From Thalassotalea sediminis (GTDB lineage Bacteria; Pseudomonadota; Gammaproteobacteria; Enterobacterales; Alteromonadaceae), in the NCBI RefSeq assembly GCF_030295915.1, contig NZ_AP027361.1:3720001-3784000 (forward strand): a stretch of DNA of 64,000 nt. The letters are read 5' to 3'. Both the position numbers and the translations under genes were made by a program. Positions 1 to 10,769 of the stretch are shown here, piece by piece. The notes beneath the pieces are model-generated. The model made no database searches and was not told the DNA's origin. It saw nothing but the letters and a program-made list of their open reading frames with translations. Positions within the stretch are counted from its first letter, which is position 1. Every line of letters begins with the position of its first letter.

Positions 1-270
1 AAGCCAATTAAGTTGTTCAATTGATACTAACAATCCAATTTTGAGCACACGTGGAGGTTTGTCGTTTTTAAGCACTTCAACTTGTTGAGCAAGTAGTGCA
101 ATATCAACAGGATTTATAGACAATAGTTTGGCCGCGTTTTGCACAGTATTCGCCGTAATAAGGTGACATACTTCAACATGTAAACTATGGCCTGTTTTAA
201 TATCTGCTGCGATACCGGCACCACCAGAACAATCAGCCCCCGCTATCGTCCAAATTATCGGTTTTATCAT
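1..270 (-). CDS. thiD: Hydroxymethylpyrimidine (phosphate) kinase ThiD, N-terminal part
   Basis: The reading frame runs off the left edge, so only the first 90 residues are visible. It begins MIKPIIWTIAGADCSGGAGI, the glycine-rich start of the ribokinase-type HMP/HMP-P kinases, followed by an AADIKT segment typical of ThiD. ThiD phosphorylates the pyrimidine moiety of thiamine in the cytoplasm. The ATG is one base after the thiG stop, so it is the last visible gene of the thiCOSGD operon. Because the C-terminal end is missing, a ThiD-ThiE fusion, which is common in gammaproteobacteria, cannot be excluded. Family call is confident; fusion state unknown. Confidence 0.85.
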   Translation of the reverse strand, partial: MIKPIIWTIAGADCSGGAGIAADIKTGHSLHVEVCHLITANTVQNAAKLLSINPVDIALLAQQVEVLKNDKPPRVLKIGLLVSIEQLNWL

Positions 271-271
271 A

Positions 272-1072
272 TTATTTGCCATGATGATGCCAAAAAGGTG
301 TATCTAACGTAGGTGTACTTGGATGAGCCGTTTGTCTTTCTGCCATAATACCCGCGACATACGCTTGCTCTCCTGCCTGTAACGCCAATGCAAAAGCTTT
401 CGCCATACATTCTGGGTTGTCAGCTAAAGCGACAGCCGAATTTAATAGTACACCGTCATAACCCATTTCTAAGGCCAAACAAGCATCGGAAGGTTTGCCT
501 ATGCCAGCATCTAGAATTAAAGTTGCATTAGGCAGCCTGTATCGAATTGTTTCAAGGTTGTAAGGGTTCATTAGCCCTTTTCCCGTACCGATTGGCGATG
601 CCCAAGGCATAATAACTTGGCATCCTAAATCGTATAAACGTTGGCATAACACTAAATCATCGGTGCAATAGGGTAAAACGTGAAAACCATCAGCAATCAG
701 TTGTTCTGCCGCCACTAGCAGTTCAATGGCATCTGGTTGCAAATTATAATCATCTCCTATCACTTCAAGTTTAATCCAATTGGTGGCAAAGATTTCCCTG
801 CTCATTTTTGCCAAAGTAACAGCCTCTTTCGCCGACTTACAGCCTGCGGTATTTGGTAACAAATGACCTTGATTTTCCTGCACAATTTCTTGTATATATT
901 GCCATATTTTTTCACCATGAAGCGCCTGTGGATTCTGCCTTTTCAAGGATAATGTAACGACTTGAGCTTCACTGGCAATAATCGCCTTTTTCATTATTTC
1001 AGGTGATGGGTATAACGCACTTCCGATCAATAAACGACTGTTAAGCTGTTGTCCATAAATGGATAAAGACAT
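272..1072 (-). CDS. thiG: Thiazole synthase ThiG
   Basis: This 266-residue protein matches ThiG along its length: the start [20 protein letters not shown], the [10 protein letters not shown] segment holding the Schiff-base lysine, and the C-terminal phosphate-binding stretch [19 protein letters not shown]. ThiG builds the thiazole phosphate ring from deoxyxylulose 5-phosphate, dehydroglycine and ThiS thiocarboxylate. It lies two bases after thiS and one base before thiD. The neighbouring ThiO implies that dehydroglycine comes from glycine oxidation, not from ThiH tyrosine lyase. Expression should depend on the riboswitch ahead of thiC. Confidence 0.95.
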   Translation of the reverse strand: MSLSIYGQQLNSRLLIGSALYPSPEIMKKAIIASEAQVVTLSLKRQNPQALHGEKIWQYIQEIVQENQGHLLPNTAGCKSAKEAVTLAKMSREIFATNWIKLEVIGDDYNLQPDAIELLVAAEQLIADGFHVLPYCTDDLVLCQRLYDLGCQVIMPWASPIGTGKGLMNPYNLETIRYRLPNATLILDAGIGKPSDACLALEMGYDGVLLNSAVALADNPECMAKAFALALQAGEQAYVAGIMAERQTAHPSTPTLDTPFWHHHGK

Positions 1073-1074
1073 AT

Positions 1075-1267
1075 TTACCCCCCTTGAATAGGAAACAACA
1101 CATCTAACGCATCATTATGAGTAAGATACGTTTGTGCATAGTCCGATTTGGCGACAAAATCACAGTTCAATGCCACAGCAAAACTGTGCTTTTTTTGTGT
1201 TTCAGATAAGTAATACTGAAGTGCATCTGTAATCGTGCTCTGATTTGTTAAGGTAACGGCTTGGCCA

Positions 1268-1284
<17 letters not shown>
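1075..1284 (-). CDS. thiS: Sulfur carrier protein ThiS
   Basis: The start is set at the internal ATG giving [12 protein letters not shown], which matches the ubiquitin-like beta strand that opens ThiS; the longer open frame adds 20 unrelated residues. The 69-residue product ends in PIQGG, the Gly-Gly tail that is adenylylated and converted to a thiocarboxylate to donate sulfur to ThiG. It overlaps the end of thiO by 17 bases, which indicates translational coupling. No thiF is visible in this window, so the activating enzyme must be encoded elsewhere or supplied by a homologue such as MoeB; that is inference. Confidence 0.93.
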
Positions 1285-4385
<3,101 letters not shown>

Positions 4386-4392
4386 TCACCTT

Positions 4393-4430
4393 GTAATTGC
4401 TATTACAGATTGTCGTGACTATCAGGACAA
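4393..4430 (-). promoter_or_regulatory. Probable expression platform between riboswitch and thiC
   Basis: Two short hairpins lie between the aptamer and the thiC ribosome-binding site. One has arms TTGTC/GACAA (4410-4430). The other has arms GTAAT/ATTAC (4393-4406) and ends directly against the AAGGTGAG site. No run of T follows either, so control is more likely at translation initiation than by transcription termination. The hairpins are seen directly; their switching role is inferred. Confidence 0.45.
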
Positions 4431-4488
4431 TATGTTGTTTATTAAGGCGGAGTTTGGGTAGACCAAGTGAATATAAACTAGAAATATT

Positions 4489-4571
4489 TCGCTTGTTCCC
4501 TTCGCTGATATTAATCAGATCAGGTTCTACGGATCCCGCTTTCGCGATCTCAGCCCAATGGCACTCCGACA
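4489..4571 (-). ncRNA. TPP riboswitch (THI element)
   Basis: Read on the minus strand, the segment carries TCGGAGTGCC, then GGCTGAGATCG, then GTAGAACCTGATCTGATTAA and finally CAGCGAAGGGAACAAGCG. These are the conserved parts of the THI box in the right order, including CUGAGA and ACCUGAUCUG. It lies about 110 bases upstream of thiC. Binding of thiamine pyrophosphate should lower expression of the whole thi operon. Confidence is high because the core motifs are nearly consensus. Confidence 0.96.
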
Positions 4572-4631
4572 AGATTCATCCAATGTATTTGTTACGCTTA
4601 ATACAAATATCATTTGATTTTTACCACCACA

Positions 4632-4660
4632 ATTCTAGAGAATGTTGTTATAGCCTGCAA
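4632..4660 (-). promoter_or_regulatory. Sigma-70 promoter of the thi operon
   Basis: On the minus strand a -35 box TTGCAG (4655-4660) and a -10 box TAGAAT (4632-4637) are separated by exactly 17 bases. Predicted transcription begins near 4625, about 55 bases before the riboswitch aptamer, which is the expected arrangement. Confidence 0.7.
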
Positions 4661-4729
4661 GTCTAATTCAAGCTAAGATAGAAGCATTCTTAAAAGTTTA
4701 TACAGTATACACAGACAAGCAACGAAGAT

Positions 4730-6409
4730 ATGAGTATGAAAAAAATCTCCTTGAACACCTTAATGTTAAGTGCAGTATTAACACTTAACGCTCCCTTAGT
4801 ATTGGCTGACAATTTACTTGGCACTAATGGTGAAACAACCCGTCAAGACGTGTTACGCGGCTCTATCACCCCAGAGAGACAATGGTGGGATTTAAGTCAT
4901 TATCATTTATCAATCGAAGTAGACCCAAAAGTGCGCACGATTACCGGCACTAACACCATGAGCTACCGCGTCTTGGATAAAAAACAACGTTTACAAATTG
5001 AACTACAGCCACCAATGCAGCTTACTAAAGCCACACAAAATGGTGACTCATTAACAATAGAAAAAGATGGTTTTAGCTATTTTATCGAGACAATTAGTGA
5101 GCAACCGATAGGCAGTGAACAAGCAATTGTACTGCACTTTTCTGGCCAGCCAAAAACTGCAGTACGAGCTCCTTGGGATGGTGGAATTACGTGGTCAAAA
5201 GACAGCAATGGCGTGGATTTTATCGCCTCAAGCAATCAAGGTATTGGCGCAAGTATTTGGTGGCCAAATAAAGACCATGGTTACGATGAACCTGATCGTG
5301 GTATTAAAATGAGTGTTGAAGTGCCAGAGCATTTAGTCGATGTTTCAAATGGTCGCCTGTTAGCGATAGATCACAACAAAGAAAAACAAACCAAAACATA
5401 TCACTGGCAAGTCGTTAACCCAATTAACAACTATGGCGTGAATATTAATATTGGCGACTATGTGCATTTTGGCGAAAAATATCAAGGTGAAAAAGGCCAG
5501 CTTGATATGGATTATTGGGTACTACGTGAAAATCTAGATAAAGCGAAGAAACAATTTAAAGATGCTAAACGTACTATCGAAGCATTAGAACATTGGTTTG
5601 GCCCATACCCTTTTTATGAAGATAGTTACAAGCTTGTAGAAGCGCCATATTTAGGCATGGAACATCAAAGTTCAGTGACCTATGGCAACGGTTATCAAAA
5701 TGGCTATTTAGGTCGTGATCGCAGCTTAACAGGTGAAGGTTTACGCTTTGATTTTATCATTGTTCACGAAACTGGCCATGAATGGTTTGCCAATAGTATC
5801 ACCAGCAAAGATATTGCTGATATGTGGATCCATGAGAGTTTTACTAATTATTCAGAAAGCTTATTTTTGGAATATCACTATGGTAAAGAATCAGCCTTCA
5901 AGTATACGCTTGGTCAGCGTATAAACATACAAAACCAAAAACCGATCATTGGCGAATATAACGTCCATAGTGAAGGTTCGAGCGATATGTATGATAAGGG
6001 TGGCAACATGCTGCACACAATACGTCAACTAGTAGATAATGATGAATTATGGCGAGAAACACTGCGTGGACTAGGTAAAACTTTTTATCATAAAACGGTG
6101 ACAACGCAGCAAATTGAACAATACATCGAAAATAAAACAGGTAAATCACTCGCCAACGTATTTGATCAATATTTGCGTGACAATAGAGTACCTACCTTAG
6201 AATATTTCTTAAAAGATGACCAATTACGCGTTCGCTGGAGCAATGTTAAAGCTGGTTTTAATATGCCAGTAAAAGTAAAAATAAACGAAAAAGTACAATG
6301 GCTTACGCCAACAACGACATGGACAAATGTACAAATAAGTAGTAAAAATCCAACTTTTGTTGTTGATAAAAACTTTTACATCAATACTATGAGTATACTA
6401 GGTAGTTAA
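4730..6409 (+). CDS. Secreted M1 family zinc aminopeptidase
   Basis: 559 residues with a signal peptide ending near VLADN, so the protein is exported. The zinc site is complete: HETGH at residues 346-350 and the third ligand Glu in WIHESF, eighteen residues later (HExxHx18E). The exopeptidase motif preceding it reads GMEHQS where classical M1 enzymes have GAMEN. It is shorter than PepN and lacks the long C-terminal helical domain, like other bacterial secreted M1 proteins. It likely trims peptides in the periplasm or outside the cell. A TPR gene follows after 15 bases, suggesting an operon. Confidence 0.9.
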   Translation: MSMKKISLNTLMLSAVLTLNAPLVLADNLLGTNGETTRQDVLRGSITPERQWWDLSHYHLSIEVDPKVRTITGTNTMSYRVLDKKQRLQIELQPPMQLTKATQNGDSLTIEKDGFSYFIETISEQPIGSEQAIVLHFSGQPKTAVRAPWDGGITWSKDSNGVDFIASSNQGIGASIWWPNKDHGYDEPDRGIKMSVEVPEHLVDVSNGRLLAIDHNKEKQTKTYHWQVVNPINNYGVNINIGDYVHFGEKYQGEKGQLDMDYWVLRENLDKAKKQFKDAKRTIEALEHWFGPYPFYEDSYKLVEAPYLGMEHQSSVTYGNGYQNGYLGRDRSLTGEGLRFDFIIVHETGHEWFANSITSKDIADMWIHESFTNYSESLFLEYHYGKESAFKYTLGQRINIQNQKPIIGEYNVHSEGSSDMYDKGGNMLHTIRQLVDNDELWRETLRGLGKTFYHKTVTTQQIEQYIENKTGKSLANVFDQYLRDNRVPTLEYFLKDDQLRVRWSNVKAGFNMPVKVKINEKVQWLTPTTTWTNVQISSKNPTFVVDKNFYINTMSILGS

Positions 6410-6424
6410 ACGGCTGTATGAAAA

Positions 6425-7384
6425 ATGGGGCAACGATTGTTAAAAACGTTAGTTTTGCTTTGGGCAGGGCTAACTCTTTGCATATTCAAAGCAGTCGTTG
6501 CTCATCCTTTACCATATACAACTTCAGACACTGTTAAAAAAAACTCTATCGAGAATATTTGTCTGACTTCTCCTGTCGATTGCTTATCGCATGTTGAACT
6601 CGAATTATCAAAATATAGTCAAAGTAATTTAGTTAAATACGACTTATTGCAATATCGCTTTGTTGCACTTTTCAATTTACAACGTAATAAGGAATTAAGG
6701 GAAGAAACATCGAAATGGATAGACCAACAAAGCCTGCCCATACCCTTTAAAATTACTGTTTATATTTATCATGCGAAATCACTTCGTGCTTTTGAAGAAC
6801 AAGAAAAAATACGAACATACGTCGATAAAGCCATGACATTACTTAAGCAGATGAATGAGGTTTTTTATTCGCCTATGCGCTTAGTAGAATTAGCTAATTT
6901 ACAAATGCAATATGGCGACAAAAATCAGGCTTATCTACTTTTATCTGACTTAGCCAAAAAATATAAAGACAGTAAAAACGCGCTTTTTCAAATGGAATTA
7001 CATGGTAATTTAGGGCATACCGCAAATAAACTAAATAAACTAAATGAAGCAGAAGCGCAATGGAAGACGACCCTTTATTGGAGTGACATACTTGGCAATA
7101 AGCAACAACAAGCGGTGGTTAGATTCAATCTTGCTGATGTCCATGAGCAATTAAAACAATTAGATAAAGCAGCTTTTTATTTCAAAAACGCGCTAACCTT
7201 TTCTGAACAAGCGCAAGATAACAATAAGGCACTACTCACTAAATTTCGTCTTGGTCAGGTATATTTTCAACAACAAAAATATTGCCAAGCATACCAATTA
7301 ATCTCATCTATTGATAAAGCGCGGTTACCGATTACAAGTCAAGCCAACTATGACAAGCTCATTAACGACCTTACAGCCTGCTAG
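6425..7384 (+). CDS. Secreted tetratricopeptide-repeat protein
   Basis: 319 residues with an N-terminal hydrophobic export signal (about residues 5-27, ending VVAHP). The remainder is helical with TPR-like pairs, for example GNLGHTANKLNKLNEAEAQW and FNLADVHEQLKQLDKAAFYF. There is no catalytic motif. It follows the M1 peptidase by 15 bases on the same strand and is probably cotranscribed, so it may be a scaffold or partner in the same envelope process; that link rests only on position. Two cysteines near the N-terminus of the mature protein could form a disulfide. Confidence 0.7.
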   Translation: MGQRLLKTLVLLWAGLTLCIFKAVVAHPLPYTTSDTVKKNSIENICLTSPVDCLSHVELELSKYSQSNLVKYDLLQYRFVALFNLQRNKELREETSKWIDQQSLPIPFKITVYIYHAKSLRAFEEQEKIRTYVDKAMTLLKQMNEVFYSPMRLVELANLQMQYGDKNQAYLLLSDLAKKYKDSKNALFQMELHGNLGHTANKLNKLNEAEAQWKTTLYWSDILGNKQQQAVVRFNLADVHEQLKQLDKAAFYFKNALTFSEQAQDNNKALLTKFRLGQVYFQQQKYCQAYQLISSIDKARLPITSQANYDKLINDLTAC

Positions 7385-7432
7385 GCAATACGATCATTTC
7401 AATATCTAAATAACTACCTACTGTAAGGTGCT

Positions 7433-7771
7433 TTATTTTGTCGACGACTTCGATTCAACCGAGTACGAAATTTTGTAATCTTTTAGCCAATATTTAACGG
7501 GTTTACCTTTCACTAGCTTTATTGGATAGGTTAGCTTTTTAGCACGTAGTAATGCAAATTCAGAGAAAGTATTATACTGCTTAGGGTTAGCTAATTTCAC
7601 TTCCAATGCTTGTCCCTGAGCATCAACAAAGACGTTTAATGCTATCTCACTTGATGATTGATGGCGATAGGTTTTAGGTTGTTTAGGTAAGTCCATGCTT
7701 CCCGCATTTTGCGCAAAAATATTCGTACTTGCTAATAACATTATTATAAATAAACTTACTTTGTTAAACAC
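7433..7771 (-). CDS. Small secreted protein with a TonB C-terminal-like fold
   Basis: The start is set at GTG 7771 because a strong GGAGGG site (7776-7781) lies 4 bases upstream; the ATG 12 bases further up overlaps that site and is unlikely. The 112-residue product has a signal peptide ending NIFAQ, then a domain with VDAQGQALEVKLANP and later FALLRAKKLTYP, which resembles the TonB_C pattern. There is no TonB membrane anchor or proline-rich linker, so it is not an energy transducer as such. It sits directly downstream of a terminator that follows the serine protease gene. Function unknown. Confidence 0.6.
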   Translation of the reverse strand: MFNKVSLFIIMLLASTNIFAQNAGSMDLPKQPKTYRHQSSSEIALNVFVDAQGQALEVKLANPKQYNTFSEFALLRAKKLTYPIKLVKGKPVKYWLKDYKISYSVESKSSTK

Positions 7772-7784
7772 AGTACCCTCCATT

Positions 7785-7813
7785 AAAAAAGGCTAGCACA
7801 GTGCTAGCCTTTT
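7785..7813 (-). terminator. Rho-independent terminator after the serine protease gene
   Basis: A 9-bp perfect stem GGCTAGCAC/GTGCTAGCC with a one-base centre is flanked by A6 on the left and T4 on the right. On the minus strand it is followed by T6, which fits termination of the protease transcript. The T-run ends only a few bases before the ribosome-binding site of the next minus-strand gene. Confidence 0.85.
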
Positions 7814-7834
7814 CATCTTCAGTTTACTTTTCAA

Positions 7835-9007
7835 CTATGCTTTACGACGCGCAGTAGCTAAACCTGCCAACGCTAAACCAAATAATAATATTGAATTTGG
7901 TGTTGGTACTTGTGACACTTGATAATTAATCCAGTCAGCATAAGGATTCATCAAAATGCCTCCAAAACGATCGCCATATGCACCTGGTGCAATAGGTGAT
8001 GTAGGCGCACCAAAGGTATTAATACCTGCGATTTCAAGTTGACCAGTTAACGCATTAAATACAAATGATGGACCGCCAGAGTCACCACCACCAATATTTG
8101 CTTCGATACCCTCTGGTAACCAAGAGCTACAGATGTCATATACTGCACAGAAAAAGTCTAAGTCATATTCTGCGCCTGCACCACCGCCAAAGTTATCATC
8201 ATTATCGGTATAAGTTCCGTCAAAATCTGCATGCCATACTTCAGCTAATCCAGAGCCGTCATCATCAAAACTGATCGCATCAACAATATTTTGACCAACA
8301 AGTTTAGAAAAGAAATCAGGTGAACCTAATGCATCATCGTAGTAGCCAGAATAACCATCACCACGAGTACCATAACCTACCATGGTAAAGAGTGAACCGT
8401 CACCACCACCTTGTGAAGACAGGTTTAAGGTATCAAAAACTTGGCCAGAGAATAGATCGTAGGTTTGTGTACCTTCAGGAATATCACGATCTAACTCAAT
8501 AATAGCAACGTCATCATTTAAACATCCAGAAGTACCATCTGAACAGATATTAAAGCCGTTATAGTCTGGGTGCATATCAACATTTTGTGCTGTGATTATA
8601 TCATTAGCAGTGCCATCACTATTAAAGACAACACGTACACGGTTGTCTGGGTTAGCCAAATTGATCACTTGACCTTGATCATTCTCATCAACACAATGGG
8701 CGGCACTTAATATATGGCGTTTATTTAATGCTGCACCTGTACAAATAAAGCCACCACGACTCGATTCAATAAAAATACTAACGACACCATTAAAAGGTGA
8801 AGAAGCATTATTCGGATCAGTGATACTCGCTAGGTTATCTTCGCGCGTGTTTGAATTATCACCATTGCCTGCTGCAATGTACGCTTGAGCGTTAGAATTA
8901 TCGATATCTAAACCGATTAGATCTGCATTTGCTTGACCCATAAACGTAAGTGACGCTACTGAAATTGCGCCGACAAGTTGACGTGTCTTAGATTTAAAAT
9001 GTGACAT
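7835..9007 (-). CDS. Trypsin-like serine protease with PEP-CTERM sorting signal
   Basis: 390 residues with an N-terminal signal peptide (ending QANAD). The S1 catalytic triad is visible: His in SAAHC (about residue 103), Asp in DDVAIIEL (about 165) and Ser in GGDSGGP (about 309). The C-terminus VPTPNSILLFGLALAGLATA then RRKA is a PEP-CTERM-type tail: short motif, hydrophobic helix, basic end. Such tails are recognised by exosortase, so the enzyme is probably processed during surface export. The start ATG follows an AGAG site. A sigma-54 promoter lies 56 bases upstream. Asp- and Gly-rich stretches may bind calcium. Confidence 0.92.
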   Translation of the reverse strand: MSHFKSKTRQLVGAISVASLTFMGQANADLIGLDIDNSNAQAYIAAGNGDNSNTREDNLASITDPNNASSPFNGVVSIFIESSRGGFICTGAALNKRHILSAAHCVDENDQGQVINLANPDNRVRVVFNSDGTANDIITAQNVDMHPDYNGFNICSDGTSGCLNDDVAIIELDRDIPEGTQTYDLFSGQVFDTLNLSSQGGGDGSLFTMVGYGTRGDGYSGYYDDALGSPDFFSKLVGQNIVDAISFDDDGSGLAEVWHADFDGTYTDNDDNFGGGAGAEYDLDFFCAVYDICSSWLPEGIEANIGGGDSGGPSFVFNALTGQLEIAGINTFGAPTSPIAPGAYGDRFGGILMNPYADWINYQVSQVPTPNSILLFGLALAGLATARRKA

Positions 9008-9062
9008 GTTTATTCTCTTTGTTGTTATATATTTTTAACATATTTATTACAATAAACACTAA

Positions 9063-9078
9063 AGCAAAAAATAAGCCA
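9063..9078 (-). promoter_or_regulatory. Sigma-54 (-24/-12) promoter of the PEP-CTERM protease
   Basis: On the minus strand TGGCTT, five bases, then TTGCT matches the RpoN consensus TGGCAC-N5-TTGCW at nine of eleven positions, with the invariant GG and GC exactly 10 bases apart. Predicted transcription starts about 45 bases before the ATG. A similar promoter stands before the other PEP-CTERM gene in this window. Confidence 0.65.
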
Positions 9079-9129
9079 CCTAAATTTTCTTTTATTTTAC
9101 AAATTCTTAACTATTTATTAATTTTATAC

Positions 9130-9146
9130 TGTAAAAAATCTTGACA
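9130..9146 (-). promoter_or_regulatory. Candidate upstream activator site shared by the PEP-CTERM genes
   Basis: The minus strand reads TGTCA, four variable bases, TTTTTACA. The same 5+8 base pattern occurs at 25012-25028 upstream of the second PEP-CTERM gene. It lies 52 bases before the -24 element, a normal distance for an enhancer-binding protein. PrsR, the PEP-CTERM system activator, is the obvious candidate, but no regulator gene is in this window. Confidence 0.5.
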
Positions 9147-9281
9147 CATTTACACATGATTAACAAATGCCACTTTATTACTCCTCTCCTATATTCACAA
9201 TCATTGCCGTCTTTGTTGGTCAGTTCAGCAACTTTGTTCTAAGCTTATTAATATTAAGTAAACAATTCGAGTAACTGTGTT

Positions 9282-9665
9282 ATGGATGACCAACTAACAT
9301 CAAGTATTCTTATCGTCGATGATAGCTCTACCAACATTCGTGTCATATGTAATCAAATTAAAGATTTAGGACATAAAATACATATCGCAAAAGACGGTAT
9401 TCAAGCCCTTGAACTTTTAACTGAAATAAAACCAAGCATGATTCTAATGGACATCAGTATGCCCAATATGGATGGCTTTGAATGTTGTAAACGGATAAAA
9501 CAATCAGAAAGTAGACGAGATATACCCGTATTAATCATATCCGGTTCAAACGATGAAAAAGATATGCGTCGAGCATTAAATGTTGGTGCGAGTGCTTACA
9601 TGACTAAACCCATCGACCCAAAACAATTAAGAACAAATATTGACTATCATATGCCTTGGCATTGA
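9282..9665 (+). CDS. Single-domain response regulator
   Basis: 127 residues form only a CheY-like receiver domain. The acidic pair is Asp13-Asp14 (IVDDSS), the phosphoacceptor is Asp57 in LMDISMPNMDG, and the conserved Lys lies in YMTKPIDP near residue 109. No output domain follows; the stop is reached a few residues after the last helix. It therefore probably acts by protein-protein contact or as a phosphate relay, as in stand-alone receivers. No kinase gene is adjacent, so its partner cannot be named. It is followed by a bidirectional terminator. Confidence 0.9.
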   Translation: MDDQLTSSILIVDDSSTNIRVICNQIKDLGHKIHIAKDGIQALELLTEIKPSMILMDISMPNMDGFECCKRIKQSESRRDIPVLIISGSNDEKDMRRALNVGASAYMTKPIDPKQLRTNIDYHMPWH

Positions 9666-9684
9666 TACGGCACTTTATTTAAAA

Positions 9685-9715
9685 CAAAAAAAACCCGGCT
9701 AGGCCGGGTTTTTTA
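9685..9715. terminator. Bidirectional rho-independent terminator
   Basis: An 8-bp G+C-rich stem AACCCGGC/GCCGGGTT with a three-base loop has A-runs on the left and T-runs on the right. It serves both the response regulator (plus strand) and the rpmB-rpmG operon (minus strand), which converge here. Confidence 0.9.
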
Positions 9716-9731
9716 AATTAGATAACTAAAA

Positions 9732-9887
9732 TTACTTAATTTTAGCTTCTTTGTACATTACGTGCTTGCGAGCTTTTGGATCAAATTTTTTGATTTCCAT
9801 TTTCTCAGGCATAGTCTTTTTATTCTTGTCAGTAGTATAAAAATGACCTGTGCCAGCACTTGAAACTAATCTAATTTTATCACGCAT
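9732..9887 (-). CDS. rpmG: 50S ribosomal protein L33
   Basis: A 51-residue frame, [20 protein letters not shown] onward, ending in YKEAKIK. This is the exact length and pattern of the cysteine-free gammaproteobacterial L33 (zinc-independent form; it lacks the CxxC pairs of the C+ paralogue). It lies ten bases after rpmB on the same strand, the usual rpmBG order. It is a structural component of the large ribosomal subunit near the E site. Confidence 0.96.
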   Translation of the reverse strand: MRDKIRLVSSAGTGHFYTTDKNKKTMPEKMEIKKFDPKARKHVMYKEAKIK

Positions 9888-9897
9888 GATTTATTCC

Positions 9898-10134
9898 TTA
9901 GACTTTTTCGCCACGGGCACGAATATCAGTTAACACTGCATCAATGCCTTTCTTATCGATAATACGCATTCCTTTCGGAGTTAAACGTAATTTAACGAAA
10001 CGATTTTCACTTTCAACCCAAAAGCGATGGGTTTGAAGGTTAGGTAAGAAACGACGACGAGTGGCGTTTCTTGCGTGAGAACGATTGTTCCCTACAACTG
10101 GTTTCTTGCCGGTTACTTGGCAAACTCTAGACAT
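9898..10134 (-). CDS. rpmB: 50S ribosomal protein L28
   Basis: 78 residues beginning [20 protein letters not shown], the canonical L28 N-terminus. The ATG at 10134 is preferred over an in-frame GTG nine bases upstream, because a GGAG site lies 8 bases before the ATG and overlaps the GTG region. L28 is a large-subunit protein. It is first in the rpmB-rpmG operon, behind a leader of roughly 75 bases that holds a G+C-rich hairpin. Confidence 0.96.
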   Translation of the reverse strand: MSRVCQVTGKKPVVGNNRSHARNATRRRFLPNLQTHRFWVESENRFVKLRLTPKGMRIIDKKGIDAVLTDIRARGEKV

Positions 10135-10176
10135 GTGAGTCACTCCAAAAATTAATTTCAGCTCGAGCTACAATTC

Positions 10177-10196
10177 CCCATGGCCGTCGCCTTGGG
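10177..10196 (-). promoter_or_regulatory. Leader hairpin of the rpmB mRNA
   Basis: In the minus-strand leader, CCCAAGGC and GCCATGGG can pair around a GACG loop with a single A:A mismatch. It stands out as G+C-rich in an AT-rich intergenic stretch between the promoter and the rpmB start. It might be a ribosomal-protein binding site; that is inference. Confidence 0.35.
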
Positions 10197-10215
10197 ATCC
10201 TGAAAAAGGTGGCAT

Positions 10216-10221
10216 ATTATA
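10216..10221 (-). promoter_or_regulatory. -10 box of the rpmBG promoter
   Basis: A perfect TATAAT on the minus strand, about 80 bases upstream of rpmB. The -35 region 17 bases further up (TAGATT) is weak, so the -10 element carries most of the evidence. Confidence 0.55.
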
Positions 10222-10385
10222 GTGAAAGTGTTTGCTTAAATCTAGCACTTATCGACTTATTGGTGATAAATAATATTTAAACCTTTTATATCAGCAAGTT
10301 AAGAAGAAAAAAGTTAAGAATAAACATCATTTACCTAACACTATTCGCATAAAATATATACTTTATGGCGAGCAAACAAACTAAT

Positions 10386-10769
10386 TTAGTCTACATTAGA
10401 GGCTAAAAGCTTCGTTAATTTTTTTTGTTGCTCGTCACTACATAGCTCATTAATTAAAATACGTATGATGTGCGATTTGGCCAGATTAGTATCTTTAGAT
10501 AAAGCCTGCAATTGATTTATCGCATCTTCACTCAAGGTAAAAGTAGCATGCCTAAAAGGCTTTCTTTGTTTCTTTTCAACTTTATCTAACTGCGTAGCGG
10601 CAGCCAACGCCTCTTCTAAATTTGCAGGGCGATTAATACCTTCACTTACTAACGTTGGACGACCTTTCGCGTAATTTTCAGCATCCGCAATAAAGTCATC
10701 AACGGTAAAGTTCTTCTTCTTTTTATTACTATCGCCGTCCTTGGTTTTTTTTAAATCAGTTAAACTCAT
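10386..10769 (-). CDS. Small DNA-binding partner of ParA (ribbon-helix-helix-like)
   Basis: 127 residues. The N-terminal half is charged and low in complexity (KKTKDGDSNKKKK). The C-terminal part, from about residue 84, reads FRHATFTLSEDAINQLQALS and then NLAKSHIIRILINEL: a short strand and two helices as in ribbon-helix-helix or CopG-like proteins. It overlaps the end of the ParA gene by 14 bases, the standard arrangement of a partition cassette in which the small protein binds a centromere-like site. No ParB nuclease-like motif is present. Exact family not recognised. Confidence 0.6.
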   Translation of the reverse strand: MSLTDLKKTKDGDSNKKKKNFTVDDFIADAENYAKGRPTLVSEGINRPANLEEALAAATQLDKVEKKQRKPFRHATFTLSEDAINQLQALSKDTNLAKSHIIRILINELCSDEQQKKLTKLLASNVD

